From Oscillospiraceae bacterium (GTDB taxonomy: Bacteria > Bacillota > Clostridia > UMGS1883): 15,857 nucleotides of DNA. The position numbers and the translations under genes were made by a program. This document shows positions 6,425 to 14,800 of the stretch, in pieces; within the stretch, counting starts at the first letter, position 1, and every line of letters starts with the position of its first letter. The notes under the pieces are model-generated. The model did not search any database. It was not told the origin of the DNA and was given only the letters and a program-made list of their open reading frames with translations. The DNA is taken from positions 1 through 15,857 of the forward strand of contig JAFLUQ010000041.1 in the NCBI GenBank assembly GCA_022508735.1, in the 5' to 3' direction.

Positions 6425-6601
6425 TCATTTGTTCTTATAGTCATACTGCCATATCTGATAGCTATCGTCTTCTTCGTAAAGGTGATCGATATAGTTTATA
6501 TTGCCGTTATTATGCTCGCCTGTGGAAAGTATAGCGTTCATTACGCTCTCTTCAGCGTTCAGCGCTATAACAGCTAAACTCGGATAGGTAAATTTTTTCA
6601 T
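6425..6601 (-). CDS. Small 58-aa protein of unknown function
   Basis: The reading frame MKKFTYPSLAVIALNAEESV... starts at 6601 with a very strong ribosome binding site, GGGAGGGGAG. It lies 16 nt after the stop of the large LamG protein gene, so it is probably in the same transcript. The protein has no signal peptide or transmembrane segment. The N-terminal third is mildly hydrophobic; the C-terminal half is acidic and aromatic (EEDDSYQIWQYDYKNK) and rich in Asn. There are no cysteines. The MKKxxxPxxxVxxL start recalls short orphan peptides common in gut Clostridia and Bacteroidetes, some near RiPP-type genes, but I do not recognise a family. An in-frame ATG at 6694 lies inside the upstream gene and lacks such a binding site. 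Confidence 0.6.
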   Translation of the reverse strand: MKKFTYPSLAVIALNAEESVMNAILSTGEHNNGNINYIDHLYEEDDSYQIWQYDYKNK

Positions 6602-6617
6602 ATCTGTTCTCCCCTCC

Positions 6618-9600
6618 CTATACTTCATAGGTGAATTCAAGATCGGCACTGACAAGCTCGTCAGCGGCAGTCTCGGGTATTGCTTCAAATACAAATTCTA
6701 TATCCTCAAGATAGACGATAATCTCCATAACATAAGCATCACTGTCGATGGGATCGGCAAGAGCATATATGCCCTCTCCAAGCTTGACGATGCTTGTATA
6801 GACTGTGCCGTCTGTAAGCTCGCCCTCGTTGGCCTGATCTATTTTTCCGCCGCCTACATAGACATTACCGTCTTTGTAAACGAAGCCGATACCAAGGTTC
6901 TTAAATTCACCTTTGATAGAAACCTTATTTTGCTCAAGCTGCATGATCAGGTCTCTTATTTCGTCAAGCTCTTCAAACGAGCTCAGCTCAAGACCGCCCT
7001 TGGCTATAACCTCGCGCACCCTGTTAAGACGTTCCTTGTTCAACGCTGTGCCGCTGCTATAGTTGCTATGGGCAATATCCTTGATAACCTCCTCATAGAG
7101 GGTGGTGACCTCGCTGACCTTGCTGATAACCAAATCACCAACGGTAGCGTTTGCCTCTACGCGGTAGGGAACGTTGGAGTTGCTGGGAACGACGAGAACC
7201 TTGGCCTTACCCTTTTCGTCGAGGCTTACAGCGTTATCATTTTTAACCGTATCCCAAATACCCTGAGCGGTAAGGAACCGAATATTTACAGCCCAGTCAT
7301 CCATATTATCCTTGACATCACTGAAGTCAACGGCAAATTCAATGCCCAGCTGCACTTCGCCCGCTTCAGTCTTGTATGCGCCGAGAGTGCCATCTTCAAC
7401 CTTGATCAGGTTCTTAACCTCAATTTCCTTGATTTCGGCATCGGTAAGGGCCGCGCTATAGATTCTGAACTCATCAACCGCGCCATGATAAGACTCTCCC
7501 CAGTTTGAATAACCGAGCATTACTATGGAGCTTTCGCTAAACAAATCGGCCATGGAGCTTCCGTTGGCTACAGTTTTTGTTATCGCTTTTACACCATCAA
7601 CATAAAGCGTTGTTGTTATTCCATCCACAACAAGAGCGTAAGCTGTCCATTTATCGGGAGTTAACGTTCCACTGGAGCCTGACGCTGACTCAGGATTATT
7701 TCTGTCGCCGATATAACGTTCAAAGGTTGCTTTTGTAGCCTCCTTATTCAGCAATATAGCAATGTAGTTATCCCCTGTTGCGCCTTCCGGAGCGGCAAAG
7801 AAAGGCCAGTTAGCCTGAGTGTGCCCAGATGTTTTTGCATACATCGTAATCGTAAATGCGTCAAGACCGACTAATGCTTTGTCAAGACCGTTTTCGCCGC
7901 TGACCTTGATATAGGCAGCATTAGCACCTGCAGTTCCATCAAATACTGCGGCTTTACCGGAAACGCCATCCTCAAAAGTAACAGTACCGGTACCATCAGC
8001 TACGATCACCTGCGTACCCACATCCTTTTTTTCCTTATCGTCATCAAAGCTTGCATATGCAACAAGATAGTCGTCAACTGTTTTAACCTCTACATATACC
8101 GTTACCGTTACGCCGGGATAAGCTTCAAGCTCACCGGTAATCGTGCGCGTCTTACCGGCGTCTTCCTTAGTTGGAGTCCAGTCAAGATCGTCCTGCTCCC
8201 ATACAACTGTAAGACCCTCAAATTTGGATTCATTGTCTTCGCCAATTGTATCAACAGTTTTGGGAAGCTCGGGCTTATTGCCTACTCTTGTTGATATTTT
8301 CATTTCAACATTTTTCGGTGTAGTCTCCGGCCTGTTATATCTCACAACTACCTCTTTTTCCGAGGAAGTTCTCGTTGTTCCCTCACCGTCAGCAAGAGTA
8401 TAAATAATACCAGAAATGTTTATATCTTCAGGAACGTCAAATGTAGCTGCTTCTGTGAAGTAATCTACAACCTTGGAGCCGAGGTCTTTTTCATCGCTGC
8501 CTACATAGTTAACCTTCAGTTCCTTGTGGACACTGTAAAGAGGCGCAACCTCTTCAGCAGAAAGAGCCCTGTTATAGAACCGAACATCGGCCATGTCGCC
8601 CTTGAACTCGGGGTCCACTGCGGAATTATTGTTTAAAACACGATCCATGACCCATGTGCTTCTTCCGAGATATGGGCCGAAGCTGTATGTATAGTTATAA
8701 TTACTATTGCTTTTTAATATCGCGGCGAGCGAGTTTTGCCCGTTCCACGACTGAACATATCCATTCTCTATGTGATACTCTGTTGTAAATTCTTTTCCGT
8801 CGATATATGCCGTCGCTGTTCCGGCGGCTAAATCATAGGATACGGTTACGAGCCGCCAGTTATTTTGGAATTTTTCATCCTCTCCTACCGTACCGACCTG
8901 ACGAACACGAGGTCGAGCATCTCCACGGTCCTGGAAGCTGAATTCATTGCCTGATACCTGTGCGAATGTTGAATTAAAAACATTGCCGGCAGCAAGATCA
9001 TAAAAACGTATATTTCCGCCATAATCCGGATCCATCTTTACCCAAAGCGACACCGTAAAATTACCGTCTAAGGCAGCCATAAGTCTGTCGGGCAATTTTA
9101 TTGCGGCGCCTATTCTTTGTGATGCGTCCTGACCGGGGAATGTAGCAATACCGTTTTTCTCGTCAAAGGTCACGGTCTTACCGTTCCAATACTCACCGTA
9201 TTTACCGTTTATTACAGCTCCGTTAAAGTTGCCCTGTGCGTCATTTGCTCCGTCTGTAAAGTCATAACGCGCAACAAGCCCATCACTGCCAATTTTGGCC
9301 TCGGGGAAATCACCCGCATAGATGGATACTTTGTATAAACGCTGAGGCTCAGGTTTATTCTGATTGTTAACTGCATGGTTGCCTCTTTGCATTCCGCCGA
9401 ACCCGTTGAATGAGCCGGCATCAAAGGTTTTGGTGCTTATCCAGTTTAAGTTGCCACCTTCTGGCTGGAAATAGTAAGATGCAGTATATCCACCGCCATT
9501 ACTATTATTTACATATACCATATAATAGGTTGCATTGCCTTTTATACCGTTATTTAAAGAGTTATCTGCGGCTGTATCCTCTGTCTTTTTAGGATATGAT

Positions 9601-10199
9601 CCGGATGCCCCATCATGGGTTTCCCAGCTGTAATTTGTCAGTATGCCAGGGAAAGAGTTATTGTAGGAGTCACTGTCACTTGCCCAGTGGAAATTCAAAC
9701 CCTCTGCATCATTTTCACCCCTCCAACTTTCATTACTGGAGCGATAACGAAGGGTATCAAATGCGTTACCATCACTGTCAAACATCATAAAGTCTGTCCA
9801 GGCATCGTAAGCGCCCCAATCACCTGTAACACCGCTCATCCAGGATATTACAAGGAACCCTGCGCCAGCGGTCCCCTGCTTAATTGTATCACTGACATTG
9901 ATCGCTCCATCATCGCCGTCATTAGCATCAATAAAAGTTTCAGTTGCACCTGTGTAAAGCTGCGCTATACCGCCCCAGCCCTCCCAGGTGGTTCCGGTTA
10001 CTCTAGCGTCATTCCATGAAATGTTTGGATTAGTTCCTCTGTCGATATTGCTGTGATGCCACTCATAGGCGGCATTATCGATATAATATTGAGCGTCCTT
10101 TGTCGGAGCCTCTGCACCGGCGGTTATTCCCAGCCCGGGAACAACCGACATAACCATGGCAAGGGCAATGGCCAGCGCCACAAGTTTTTTAGTATTCAT
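6618..10199 (-). CDS. Large secreted multidomain LamG/Ig-like surface protein
   Basis: This is a 1193-aa exported protein. Residues 1-31 are a signal peptide (MNTKKLVALAIALAMV..., cleavage near AGAEA). Residues about 32-300 are Trp/Asn/Gly-rich with no family I recognise. Residues about 305-555 form a LamG-like (concanavalin A-fold) domain. About 560-625 resembles a MucBP-type repeat (LKVNYVGSDEKDLG...VVVRYNRP). About 635-705 is a group-4 bacterial Ig-like domain (GNKPELPKTV...YPGVTVTVYVEV). About 710-928 is a second LamG domain. The last 265 residues are unassigned. LamG and Ig modules usually bind glycans or hold domains apart at the surface. No catalytic domain, LPXTG, dockerin or SLH motif is visible, so the way it is anchored is unclear. 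The start at 10199 is preceded by AAGGAGGA; the longer frame to 10229 would swallow the binding site. Base composition looks more AT-rich than its neighbours by eye. Confidence 0.88.
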   Translation of the reverse strand: MNTKKLVALAIALAMVMSVVPGLGITAGAEAPTKDAQYYIDNAAYEWHHSNIDRGTNPNISWNDARVTGTTWEGWGGIAQLYTGATETFIDANDGDDGAINVSDTIKQGTAGAGFLVISWMSGVTGDWGAYDAWTDFMMFDSDGNAFDTLRYRSSNESWRGENDAEGLNFHWASDSDSYNNSFPGILTNYSWETHDGASGSYPKKTEDTAADNSLNNGIKGNATYYMVYVNNSNGGGYTASYYFQPEGGNLNWISTKTFDAGSFNGFGGMQRGNHAVNNQNKPEPQRLYKVSIYAGDFPEAKIGSDGLVARYDFTDGANDAQGNFNGAVINGKYGEYWNGKTVTFDEKNGIATFPGQDASQRIGAAIKLPDRLMAALDGNFTVSLWVKMDPDYGGNIRFYDLAAGNVFNSTFAQVSGNEFSFQDRGDARPRVRQVGTVGEDEKFQNNWRLVTVSYDLAAGTATAYIDGKEFTTEYHIENGYVQSWNGQNSLAAILKSNSNYNYTYSFGPYLGRSTWVMDRVLNNNSAVDPEFKGDMADVRFYNRALSAEEVAPLYSVHKELKVNYVGSDEKDLGSKVVDYFTEAATFDVPEDINISGIIYTLADGEGTTRTSSEKEVVVRYNRPETTPKNVEMKISTRVGNKPELPKTVDTIGEDNESKFEGLTVVWEQDDLDWTPTKEDAGKTRTITGELEAYPGVTVTVYVEVKTVDDYLVAYASFDDDKEKKDVGTQVIVADGTGTVTFEDGVSGKAAVFDGTAGANAAYIKVSGENGLDKALVGLDAFTITMYAKTSGHTQANWPFFAAPEGATGDNYIAILLNKEATKATFERYIGDRNNPESASGSSGTLTPDKWTAYALVVDGITTTLYVDGVKAITKTVANGSSMADLFSESSIVMLGYSNWGESYHGAVDEFRIYSAALTDAEIKEIEVKNLIKVEDGTLGAYKTEAGEVQLGIEFAVDFSDVKDNMDDWAVNIRFLTAQGIWDTVKNDNAVSLDEKGKAKVLVVPSNSNVPYRVEANATVGDLVISKVSEVTTLYEEVIKDIAHSNYSSGTALNKERLNRVREVIAKGGLELSSFEELDEIRDLIMQLEQNKVSIKGEFKNLGIGFVYKDGNVYVGGGKIDQANEGELTDGTVYTSIVKLGEGIYALADPIDSDAYVMEIIVYLEDIEFVFEAIPETAADELVSADLEFTYEV

Positions 10200-10241
10200 A
10201 TCATATTCCTCCTTAAAAAAACAAAACACTATACATATCGG

Positions 10242-10271
10242 ATTATACCATTATTAGCAAATATATGTCAA
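10242..10271 (-). promoter_or_regulatory. Promoter of the LamG surface protein gene
   Basis: On the minus strand, TTGACA (10266-10271), an 18-nt spacer ending in TGG, then TATAAT (10242-10247), so an extended -10 is present. The predicted start near 10235 leaves a 5' UTR of about 36 nt with AAGGAGGA before the ATG. Confidence 0.87.
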
Positions 10272-10334
10272 CGACTTTAAGATAAATTAATTCATTTAAT
10301 CCATTTTTATTATATAGAATTTTTCGCACCATTT

Positions 10335-10351
10335 TTGTGCAATCTGCACAA
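10335..10351. repeat. 17-bp operator-like palindrome in the divergent intergenic region
   Basis: TTGTGCA-ATC-TGCACAA is a perfect 7-bp inverted repeat around 3 nt. It sits 64 bp upstream of the LamG promoter -35 and 80 bp upstream of the nucleotidyltransferase -35, so it could bind a regulator serving both. No U-run follows it, so it is not a terminator. The rest of the 315-nt gap between genes (10200-10514) is AT-rich and holds the two promoters and ribosome binding sites; I see no gene in it. Confidence 0.45.
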
Positions 10352-10430
10352 TTGTTGATATATATCGGACCGGGTCATATAAACTGTCGCCTCATGAAGC
10401 CGCCCTTTGATATGGGGCAAGGCCATCGGC

Positions 10431-10459
10431 TTGACAAAACAGGTTTATTATGCTATTAT
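10431..10459 (+). promoter_or_regulatory. Promoter of the nucleotidyltransferase-family gene
   Basis: TTGACA (10431-10436), a 17-nt spacer and TATTAT (10454-10459). Transcription should start near 10466, about 50 nt before the ATG. Its position inside the longer open frame from 10407 rules that upstream start out. Confidence 0.85.
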
Positions 10460-10501
10460 TATCATATATGGAAAAGAAAAAACAATCTCCTTACGGCAGA
10501 T

Positions 10502-10507
10502 AGGAGG
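10502..10507 (+). promoter_or_regulatory. Ribosome binding site deciding the start at 10515
   Basis: AGGAGG with 7 nt to the ATG at 10515. It fixes the N-terminus as MQTQMYN rather than an upstream in-frame ATG. Confidence 0.85.
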
Positions 10508-10514
10508 CGGGAAC

Positions 10515-11729
10515 ATGCAAACGCAGATGTACAACTTGATAAAAATACTGCACGCGGCTTTTTTTGACGATGCTCCCGCACTGGAAGCGCCTGACTGGGA
10601 GGCGCTGTATCAGCTTGCGGAGGAGCAGTCGATAGTCCCTCTGTTCAATGAAGGTGCCGGAAAATATGAAGAATATGAGTCCATGCCGGAAAAGCACAGG
10701 CTGGATATCTCTGTCCGTTCGGTAGTGCTTATCTCGATGCAGGCGCAAAAAACCTCCGGCTTTCTCGCTGCCTATGATGCTCTTCTGGGTGCGGGGCTGC
10801 GCCCGCTGCTCATAAAGGGTCTTATCTGCCGCAGTGCCTACGGCGAGCTGGCTGATCACCGCATTTCGGGCGATGAGGATATTTACATTCCAAAACAGGA
10901 TTTTGTAAAATGCAGGGATATTCTGCTGCAGCTTGGCTACACCATGAAGGGTCCCGAGCTTTCAGAAGAAATGCTTGGCTCGGTTCAGGCGGTAAGCTTC
11001 TGTTCTCAGTCACTGACTATCGAGGTACATATAAATTTATTCGGCACAGACTCATGGCTGGGGCGTCGGTGCAACAGCTTTTTTACAAACGCCTTTGATA
11101 AGGCTGTCTCGTTAAATATAGATGGCAGCGAAGGCCCACGCACCGTCTATACAATGGAGCCGACTCAGAACTACCTGTTTCTCTTTCTGCATTTTTACAA
11201 GCACTTTCTCAGCATCGGGGTTGGGCTCAGGCAGATCATTGACATAACCCTGTTTTACGATATGCTCCGTAATAAAATAGAGCTTTCAGAGGTTGAAGGT
11301 ATTTTGTGCGAATTAAGGGCAGACAGGCTGTATGCCGACGCTTTAGCCATCGGAGAAATGCTTGGTTTTTCCGTCCCCACGTCTCTTTCGGGATTAGATA
11401 CCGATGTTCTGATCGACGAAATGACCGACAGCGGCATTTACGGAAATATGGACCGCATGAACAGCCATTACGTCATAAACGCCGTTTTAAACGGAGGCTC
11501 ACCCTCAAAGGGCATATTGCAACGAATTCTTCCGCCGCTTTCTTCTATGCAAAAAAACTTCCCTGTGTTGCGCGACTACCCGATTCTCTACCCGATAGCA
11601 TGGGTCAGGCGCTGCTTGAGCTTTATCAATAGAGGCGATATTGTGCTCAGGGGCAAAAATCTCCCTCACACCCTTGAAACAGCAAATAAAAGACTGGAGC
11701 TTATGAAGAAATACGGCATCGTTGACTGA
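10515..11729 (+). CDS. Nucleotidyltransferase-fold family protein (NTP_transf_5-like), function unknown
   Basis: This is a 404-aa cytoplasmic protein. LLIKG at residues 98-102, followed by RISGDEDIYI (117-126) with the acidic pair D120/D122, and a third acidic strand IEVHINLF (169-176), match the catalytic pattern of the uncharacterised nucleotidyltransferase family (Pfam NTP_transf_5). The HFYKH...GLRQIIDITLFY block (226-248) is the helical part conserved in the family. Members should transfer a nucleotide to an unknown acceptor and occur near capsule, RiPP or surface-glycan genes. It is a single-gene transcript here, divergent from the LamG protein and convergent with the phosphatase. No signal peptide or membrane segment is seen. 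The family call rests on motif memory; activity and acceptor are unknown. Confidence 0.8.
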   Translation: MQTQMYNLIKILHAAFFDDAPALEAPDWEALYQLAEEQSIVPLFNEGAGKYEEYESMPEKHRLDISVRSVVLISMQAQKTSGFLAAYDALLGAGLRPLLIKGLICRSAYGELADHRISGDEDIYIPKQDFVKCRDILLQLGYTMKGPELSEEMLGSVQAVSFCSQSLTIEVHINLFGTDSWLGRRCNSFFTNAFDKAVSLNIDGSEGPRTVYTMEPTQNYLFLFLHFYKHFLSIGVGLRQIIDITLFYDMLRNKIELSEVEGILCELRADRLYADALAIGEMLGFSVPTSLSGLDTDVLIDEMTDSGIYGNMDRMNSHYVINAVLNGGSPSKGILQRILPPLSSMQKNFPVLRDYPILYPIAWVRRCLSFINRGDIVLRGKNLPHTLETANKRLELMKKYGIVD

Positions 11730-11759
11730 CGCGACAGAGCCTCTCACCATACTAAACAT

Positions 11760-11798
11760 AAAAAGGCCATTCCCGACTCTTGCGGGAATGGCCTTTTT
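11760..11798. terminator. Bidirectional intrinsic terminator between convergent genes
   Basis: AAAAAGGCCATTCCCG (11760-11775) and CGGGAATGGCCTTTTT (11783-11798) form a perfect 16-bp stem with a 7-nt loop. There are U-runs on both strands. It lies 30 nt after the nucleotidyltransferase stop and 40 nt after the phosphatase stop on the other strand, so it ends both transcripts. Confidence 0.95.
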
Positions 11799-11838
11799 CT
11801 GATTCTCGTTCAGCGCCTTCTGTTTGTCAAGCACCGCT

Positions 11839-14800
11839 CTACATTTGTGATATACTTAAATTTGTGACATTAAACATTTTTCCGCCGCCGTTTTCCACCA
11901 GCGCCAGCGTGTTGAGGCTGTTGGCACTCGTTCTGAAGCCGACATTTTCGGCGGCGAGGGCACCATCAACATACAGGCTGTATAGCTTCGCATCAATATC
12001 AGCTTCAATTCTGACTGAAACCTTTTCCCCTACGGTGTAGTTTGCAGCCCTTGTCTTGCTGCTCGCGTCACGGGTGTAAAGCGTACCGCCGGAGAACAGA
12101 ATGACGATAGAGCCTGATGCAAAATAATTCCCGCTTGAAGTGTTAAGCGCAGCGGAATTTCCCAAAAGTATTCCGCTGTCATTAGAGCCGTTGTCTATAA
12201 GGTCAAAGCTGTAAACCACCTTTCCCTGTTTTTCCGGCAGGGCGGTGAACGCCGCCGCGTTCTGCTGCGACGAGGTCAGTGTCACATTTGAAAAATCAAG
12301 AACCTCCTGTTTAATGCTCCATACGGGGATCATTGTGCCGGCCTTCCATGCGTATACGGCTATCTCTACGCCTTCGCCGTCAAGGTCACTGAAGGCGCCC
12401 TTTATCTCAGCCTCGGCCGTATGCTTTCTGACGCTCATCATCATGCCGCTGTCATCATACAGTGCCACGTATACGTCTTCGCCGCCCGGCTCCTGTATAT
12501 TAAGCCGGTAGCTGACCTCTCCGCCCAGATAAAGCGCGCTGAGAGCGTCGGCAGGTATAGTGATGCTGCTGTTATACAGCTCCTTGATATCCTCCTCGCC
12601 GAGAGCGTAGTTGTAGATCTTGTATTCGTCTACAAGGCCTCTTGCTCCCTCGCCGCTGCCCCAGTTTGCTCTGCCGATATACGCGGCAGGGTCACTTCCG
12701 AGTATATCCACCACCGCAGCTGAGGAGTCGGCAGCCGATACAAGCTCACCGTTGATATAAAGCGACGTTTTATCCTTATCTACCGTAACGGCCACATGCT
12801 TCCATTCGTCGCCTGCAAAGGTCGCCTCGGGGTAAGCCGAACGGCCATAATTATAACGCTCGGCCTTCATGGATTTGCCTTCGTCAAGGATACCTATATA
12901 CAGCTCTGAGCCGTATTTCTGAGGCTCGGAGCCGGGAGCCGCATAGAACATCCAGTTTACATTGCTGGCGCTGTCTGTTTTGGACCAATAGGTCACGGTA
13001 AAGCTGTCTTCCCCGGCCAAGAGGCTTTGGCCGTTATCACCGAACAGCTCTATGTAATTATCCGCGCTGCCGCTAAACCTCACAGCTTTACCCTTGTAAC
13101 CTCTTTCATAGCTAAGGCTGCCGTTTTCTGCCGCCATGCCGTAGTCGGTGCTCAGATCGGAGTTGTCGAAGCTAAGCTCAAGAATGAGAGAGTCGTCACG
13201 GTCTCTTGCCGGAGGCTCGTCTTTCTCAATGCCCAGCACGCTCATCATAACGTCAAACACCTCTGTGTTTTCGTGAACGCCGGTAAGCCTTTCCGCGCCG
13301 GGGCCATAGGCGTAAATGGGAACATAGGCGCTCGTATGGTTGCCTGTCGTCCACTTATACTTCCCGTATATCGACGCACCCGCGCCGGTATTGCTGCTGC
13401 CAAGCAGACCGATACCGCCTGTTTCGTGGTCGGCTGTAACTATAACGAGCGTGTTCTTGTCCTTTTTCGCAAAGTCAAGGGCCTCCGCTATCGCGTTGTC
13501 AAATATCTTCGCCTGCTCGATAGCGCCAAGGGCGTCGTTACTGTGGGCGTAATGGTCGATCAACGCGCCCTCAGCCATGAGTACGAAGCCATTTTCGCTT
13601 CTTCCGTCAAGCATCCCGATAGATTTCTTCACCATCTCATCTAAGAGCGGCTCGGTAGTGTCGCCGTCCAAGGGCTGGTCAAGGTCGCCGCTTTCACCAA
13701 AAAGACCTATCACCTTATCACCGCCTGCAAGCGCATTCATCTGGTCGGCCGTTGTGACATGCTTATAGCCGTCGCTCTTCATTCCGCTCAGAAGATCGGT
13801 GAAATACTCACCGCCGCCGCCCATAAGTATGTCGGTGCCGCTCACCGCCTGCTGCGAGGCTATCTCGTCATGGTATATCCTATCCATTGCGTGGGCGGAG
13901 AAAGCCGCCGGTGTGGCGTCTGTGATATCGGTTGTCGTAAGCACGCCCGTTGCCATGCCGTTCTCCCGGGCGTACTCCATAAGGTTCTTGAATCTGGCTC
14001 CCGCTCCGCCGAGACCAACGTAGTAGTTAATGGTTTTGAGACCCGTGGCCAGAGCCGTTCCTCCGGCTGCGCTGTCTGTCACGCCGTCACTTCTGGAGTA
14101 GGTCTTTGAAAGCCCTATATAGGGCATAGTCTGCACGCTGTAGGGCTTGTCGGCGCCGTTATAGTGCCACTGGGAAAGCTGCATTATGTTCTGGCCGGTT
14201 CCGTCGCCGATAAGAAGGATCACATTTTTGGCGCTGTCGCTCTCAGGGCTCTCAGGCAGGTCGTTTTCGTCCGTTATCGGCTCCGCCGGCGTAACGCTTA
14301 CGTCCTTTTTGACCCTGTTTTCGTCCTCGTCTGCGCCCTCTTGTTTTATTCCCGATATCTTTACATTGTCAATGCTGCCGGTGTAGTCCTTGTCGATCGA
14401 GAACATGGAATGTCCTATATATGTGTTCAGCCCGCTGCCGAGCATGGGCAGGCTGCCCTTTGTTTCATATGTAAGGAATTCTTCGCCGTTGATATATACG
14501 GTGTGCTTCGTGGGCTCTATGACATACTTCAGCTTGACCCACTCATCGCCGCCTATATTCGACATGGCCTTGGTGCCGGAGCTCTTCCATTCGCTGCCGG
14601 GGTTAAGAGAGTACCTTAGTCCCTGCCCCTTCGGCTCGTACTTGAAATAGAAATACTTCGTCGGCTCGTTTTTATCTGCTATCTGGAAGGTGCTGCTGTT
14701 GCTCGAATAGGTCTGGCTGCTCTTTATGTCCATCTCTATAGTGAGATACAGCATATCGTCGCAGACTCCGTTCGGGAGCTTAAGATAGCTTCCGTTACCG

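Noticed and set aside
10335..10351. Palindrome as a CRP site or terminator
   Set aside because: Half-site spacing is 3 nt rather than the CRP arrangement, and no U-run follows on either strand.
10407..10514. Upstream extension of the nucleotidyltransferase frame to an ATG at 10407
   Set aside because: The extension contains the gene's own -35 and -10 boxes and lacks a ribosome binding site; AGGAGG sits before the ATG at 10515.
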